A program made the position numbers and the translations under genes. Below, piece after piece: positions 61,531 to 64,000 of a stretch of DNA of 64,000 bases (the first letter of the stretch is position 1; each line of letters begins with the position of its first letter). Source of the stretch: Actinomyces naeslundii (GTDB lineage Bacteria; Actinomycetota; Actinomycetes; Actinomycetales; Actinomycetaceae); NCBI RefSeq assembly GCF_001956585.1, contig NZ_MSRR01000019.1, positions 99,267-163,266 on the forward strand, in the 5' to 3' direction. The notes beneath the pieces are model-generated. The model did no database searches. It worked only from the letters and a program-made list of their open reading frames with translations, and had not been told where the DNA came from.

Positions 61531-62943
61531 ATGGCACAGACTTCCCAGAATAGCGCGGCGGACATCGCGCACAAGCCCATGATGAGCACTGCTCAGATCC
61601 TGCTGATGAACGTCGGATTCTTCGGCATCCAGTACTCCTTCGGCATGCAGCAGAACGCCATGTCGCCCATCTACCAGTTCCTCGGGGCTTCCGCTGACGA
61701 GATCCCCATCCTCAATCTGGCCGGACCCGTCACCGGCCTGCTCATCCAACCGCTCATCGGGGCGCTCTCGGACCGGACCTGGAGCGAGAAGTGGGGACGC
61801 CGTAAGCCCTTCTTCCTGATCGGGGCCGTCGGCTGCTCCGTGTTCCTGTTCCTCATGCCCTTCGTCACCGCCGTGTGGATGGCGGTGCTGTGCCTGTGGC
61901 TGCTGGACGCCTCGAACAACACGGCCATGGAGCCCTACCGGGCCTTCATCGGCGACCGCCTGCCCTCCAAGCAGCTCGCCAAGGGCTTCCTCGCCCAGTC
62001 CCTGTTCATCGGCGCCGGCTCGGCCCTGGCCGCCGGGACCCTCGTCGTTCTGGAGAAGACCCTGGCGGGCGCCACCGCCGCCGGCATCCCCTACTGGGTC
62101 TTCGGCGCCTTCATGGTGGGCTCGGTGTGCTCCATCGGCTCGGTGCTCATCTCGGTGCTCTCCACCAAGGAGCTGCCGCCCACGCCGGAGGGCTTGGTCG
62201 AGCTCGAGCGCAAGAAGCGGGAGGAGGGCCCCTTCGGCTTCGTCAAGGACATCGGCGTCGCCATCGTCGAGATGCCCCGCGGCCTGAAGAAGATGGCCCT
62301 GGTCTACCTCTTCCAGTGGTACGCCATGAACGTCTTCTGGCAGTACCTGGGCCTCATGTGCGCCGTCACCTACTTCGGCGTGAACCTGTCCGACCCGGGG
62401 TACGCCGAGACCGAGGCCTTCAACAACGCCTCCGGCTTCGCCACCGGGCTCATGGTCGTCTACTACGTCTCCTGCACGGTCGTCGCCCTCTTCCTGGCGC
62501 GACTGGCCAACCGCATCGGCCCCAAGCACGTCCACACCGCGGCGCTGTGCCTCGCCGCCGTCTGCCTGGTCCTGCTCACCCGCATCGGCAGCCCCGGCCA
62601 CACCGCGGTCCTCTACCTGCCCATGATCGGCATTGGTGTGGCCTGGGCTTCTATTACGGGCGTACCCTACATCATGGCCATTGAGATGATCCGCAAGGAG
62701 CGCCGAGGCGTCTACATGGGCGTTATCAATATGATGATCGTCATCCCCCAGTTCATCCAGACCCTCACCTTCGGTCCCATTTACAAGCACCTGCTCGGCG
62801 ATCACCCGGTCAACGCCCTGCTCTTCGTCGCAGTCTTCCTCATCATCGCCGGTCTGCTCATCGAGTGGATCGACACCGTCAAGGATGCGGACCCGCGGGT
62901 GCGCGCCGCCGCCGTGTCCGCCACTGAGACTGCCGTGGCCTGA
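61531..62943 (+). CDS. MFS sugar transporter (SLC45/GPH-like)
   Basis: A 470-residue transporter with 12 membrane segments. The loop 2-3 motif GALSDRTWSEKWGRRKPFFLIG, with its RRKPF ending, is typical of sucrose/maltose-type symporters of the SLC45 group. The sixth loop (KELPPTPEGLVELERKKREEGPFGFVKDI) is long and charged. AAGGATGACCT precedes the ATG. A LacI-type operator upstream suggests sugar-controlled expression, but no LacI gene or glycosidase for a disaccharide is beside it. A universal stress protein gene follows 28 bp downstream. Confidence 0.85.
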   Translation: MAQTSQNSAADIAHKPMMSTAQILLMNVGFFGIQYSFGMQQNAMSPIYQFLGASADEIPILNLAGPVTGLLIQPLIGALSDRTWSEKWGRRKPFFLIGAVGCSVFLFLMPFVTAVWMAVLCLWLLDASNNTAMEPYRAFIGDRLPSKQLAKGFLAQSLFIGAGSALAAGTLVVLEKTLAGATAAGIPYWVFGAFMVGSVCSIGSVLISVLSTKELPPTPEGLVELERKKREEGPFGFVKDIGVAIVEMPRGLKKMALVYLFQWYAMNVFWQYLGLMCAVTYFGVNLSDPGYAETEAFNNASGFATGLMVVYYVSCTVVALFLARLANRIGPKHVHTAALCLAAVCLVLLTRIGSPGHTAVLYLPMIGIGVAWASITGVPYIMAIEMIRKERRGVYMGVINMMIVIPQFIQTLTFGPIYKHLLGDHPVNALLFVAVFLIIAGLLIEWIDTVKDADPRVRAAAVSATETAVA

Positions 62944-62971
62944 CCGGGTGCCCCACGAAAGGATGTCATCC

Positions 62972-63427
62972 GTGACCTATACCACCATTGTCGCCGGAGT
63001 CGGCGATGTCGAGGCGAACACCCACGTCATCGATCGCGCCTGCGAGATGGCTCGCCTGTGCGACGCCGCTCTTCTCCTCGTCGCCGGCTTCGACCCCGTC
63101 TCGGCGCGGGACAAGGCTCGCATCAACGAGTCCGCCCCCGTCGCCGATGTGCGGGTCGTCGAGGCTCGGCTCACCGAGGACCAGGCCTACGCCGTCGTCG
63201 AGAAGGCGCGTGATACCGCCGTTGAGCGCGGCGTCGCCCTCGCCCAGGGCGTCGTCGTCGAGGGCACGGCGGTCGATGCCGTCACCCTCGTCACCTTGGA
63301 GACCGAGGCGGACCTCGTCATCGTCGGATCCAAAGGCGTCGATTCGCTGTTCGGCCGCATCTTCGGAGCCGTCTCCGTCCAGGTGCTCCGCAAGTCGAAG
63401 TGCGACGTCCTCGTCGTCGTTCCCTAG
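62972..63427 (+). CDS. Universal stress protein (UspA family)
   Basis: A single-domain Usp of 151 residues (TTIVAGVGDVEANTHVIDRACEMARL at the start). The nucleotide-binding motif G-2x-G-9x-G is present as GSKGVDSLFGRIFGAVSVQVL near the C-terminus, though the residue after the last glycine is Ala where Ser/Thr is usual, with CDVLVVVP as last strand. Usps bind ATP and help in stress survival. GTG 62972 follows GAAAGGA at fitting distance; an ATG at 62963 is too close to it. It is probably co-transcribed with the MFS gene. Confidence 0.88.
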   Translation: MTYTTIVAGVGDVEANTHVIDRACEMARLCDAALLLVAGFDPVSARDKARINESAPVADVRVVEARLTEDQAYAVVEKARDTAVERGVALAQGVVVEGTAVDAVTLVTLETEADLVIVGSKGVDSLFGRIFGAVSVQVLRKSKCDVLVVVP

Positions 63428-63477
63428 TCGCCGGATAGACGTCGGACGCACGCGTCGGATCCTGCGCGATCGGACCG

Positions 63478-63530
63478 GCGGCGGATGCCCGCCACGCGGA
63501 AGTGTGGCGGGCATCCGCCGCTATGTTTTG
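63478..63530 (+). terminator. Strong intrinsic terminator after the usp gene
   Basis: A perfect 18-bp stem (GCGGCGGATGCCCGCCAC at 63478-63495 and its complement at 63504-63521) with an 8-base loop, followed by TATGTTTTG. It is 50 bp after the usp stop. Confidence 0.85.
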
Positions 63531-63601
63531 AGGTTCTTCGTGTGTGAGGGCGTGGTCGGGGTGAGCGGGTGCCGGTGGTTCGGCGTCTCGGGGTCCTGCG
63601 C

Positions 63602-63755
63602 GGTCGTACTCGGCGTCGCGTGGTCGTACCCGGCGGCGCGCGGTCGTACCTTAGAGGGGCTCTAAGGTACGACCGCGCGGTTTTACGTACGACCGCGTGC
63701 GCTGGGGGTACGACCACGCGGTTTTACGTACGACCGGGTGGGATCGCGTACGACC
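63602..63755. repeat. Array of eight GTACGACC words in two opposed blocks
   Basis: Three copies of GGTCGTAC begin at 63602, 63622 and 63642, and five of the complementary GTACGACC at 63667, 63687, 63708, 63728 and 63748. Spacing inside blocks is 20 bp (21 once). The two blocks meet in a perfect 20-bp hairpin (63637-63656 and 63660-63679, loop GGG). The period is about two helical turns. No gene is visible nearby. Confidence 0.8.
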
Positions 63756-64000
63756 ACGTACCCCGAGACCCCGACGAGGAAAGCCCCGCACAACCCCATC
63801 CCCACGACACGAAGAACCCGTTTTGAGCAGTTGTCGTAACTCCTGTGATACGTGGGGCCGGGCTGGGCGCATGGTGGCGCTGCGTCTGCCCGGGTGGCCC
63901 CGCGCCCCGACCCGCTCCGGGACGCGGCGCTCGGCGTTCCCTGAATCTCCTCCCCTCGACGTCGGCCGCCCATGCCGCCGAGCCCCGCGGCGTCGGCGGG
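63756..64000. other. Right-edge region with no recognised gene
   Basis: About 245 bp from the end of the GTACGACC array to the window edge. Short open frames exist on both strands, but none has a ribosome site and recognisable sequence together. An ATG near 63871 might begin a gene that continues outside, which cannot be judged. Confidence 0.35.

Noticed and set aside
63602..63755. CRISPR array at the GTACGACC repeats
   Set aside because: Repeat words are 8 bp with a 20-bp period and invert in the middle, which leaves no spacers of CRISPR size.
63569..63973. Open frames over the GTACGACC array on both strands
   Set aside because: The translations only reflect the repeat (RGRTRS-like runs) and no start signal is found.

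Overview
The window is a gene-dense, high-GC (roughly 65-70%) chromosomal segment of an actinobacterium. The gene set and orders shared with other actinobacteria point to Actinomyces or a close relative, from memory of the families and not from a search: greA near a hemolysin III/Z-isoprenyl synthase pair, ppk next to a NUDIX-phosphatase MutT1-like gene, a pst operon followed by an atypical GlnR-type regulator, and clpC. Start codons are often GTG and many neighbours overlap by 1-4 bases, so operons are tightly coupled.

Layout. 1-3.6 kb: end of a peptide/nickel-type ABC importer (ATPase tail, lipoprotein binding protein, two permease domains fused in one chain). 3.7-9.5 kb: a DUF4242 protein, an antitoxin-like remnant, ilvA, an FMN reductase and an ABC-class ATPase with an RGG-rich head. 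9.6-14 kb: hypothetical protein, msrA, greA, hemolysin III and a cis-prenyltransferase. 14.2-17.2 kb: a gluconate module (GntR-type regulator, gluconokinase, permease). 17.4-21.1 kb: a DEAD-box helicase gene broken by one in-frame amber codon, an esterase-like lipoprotein, tRNA-Lys(TTT) and a conserved hypothetical. 21.6-30.9 kb: phosphate metabolism (ppk, mutT1-like, pstS-pstC-pstA-pstB behind a PHO box) and glnR. 31-37.2 kb: membrane proteins, a nitrobindin-like protein, YgfZ, DUF2516, dtd and an arginase-like protein. 37.2-41.7 kb: a nuclease-like gene bracketed by two 120-bp palindromic elements, a PLP lyase divergent from a LysR regulator, and a ribokinase-family gene. 41.8-48.1 kb: a visibly lower-GC island with two paralogous gene pairs, each a multi-TM protein with an external propeller-like domain plus a lipoprotein. 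48.3-52.1 kb: an ABC-2 exporter coupled to a LuxR-type two-component system. 52.2-55.5 kb: a DUF6054 protein and clpC. 56-61.3 kb: a three-gene cluster resembling a minimal Pel exopolysaccharide locus (PelG-like, PelF-like, putative glycoside hydrolase). 61.5-63.4 kb: a sugar-type MFS transporter and a universal stress protein. The window ends in a gene-free stretch with a strong terminator and an array of GTACGACC words.

The most unusual signal is a family of five dispersed elements, each exactly 120 bp between TGTCC and GGACA, with conserved 20-bp ends, a 20-bp central palindrome (AACCGC-N8-GCGGTT type) always at offset 51-70, and two 30-bp arms whose sequence differs from copy to copy. Two copies bracket the nuclease-like gene. 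A second family of about 134 bp (two copies) follows a similar plan. Other points of interest are the Pel-like cluster without visible PelA/D/E partners, the duplicated propeller/lipoprotein module, a HAIR plus ClgR double operator in front of clpC, and the GTACGACC array at the right edge.

Functions come from motifs and remembered family features. No database search was run.
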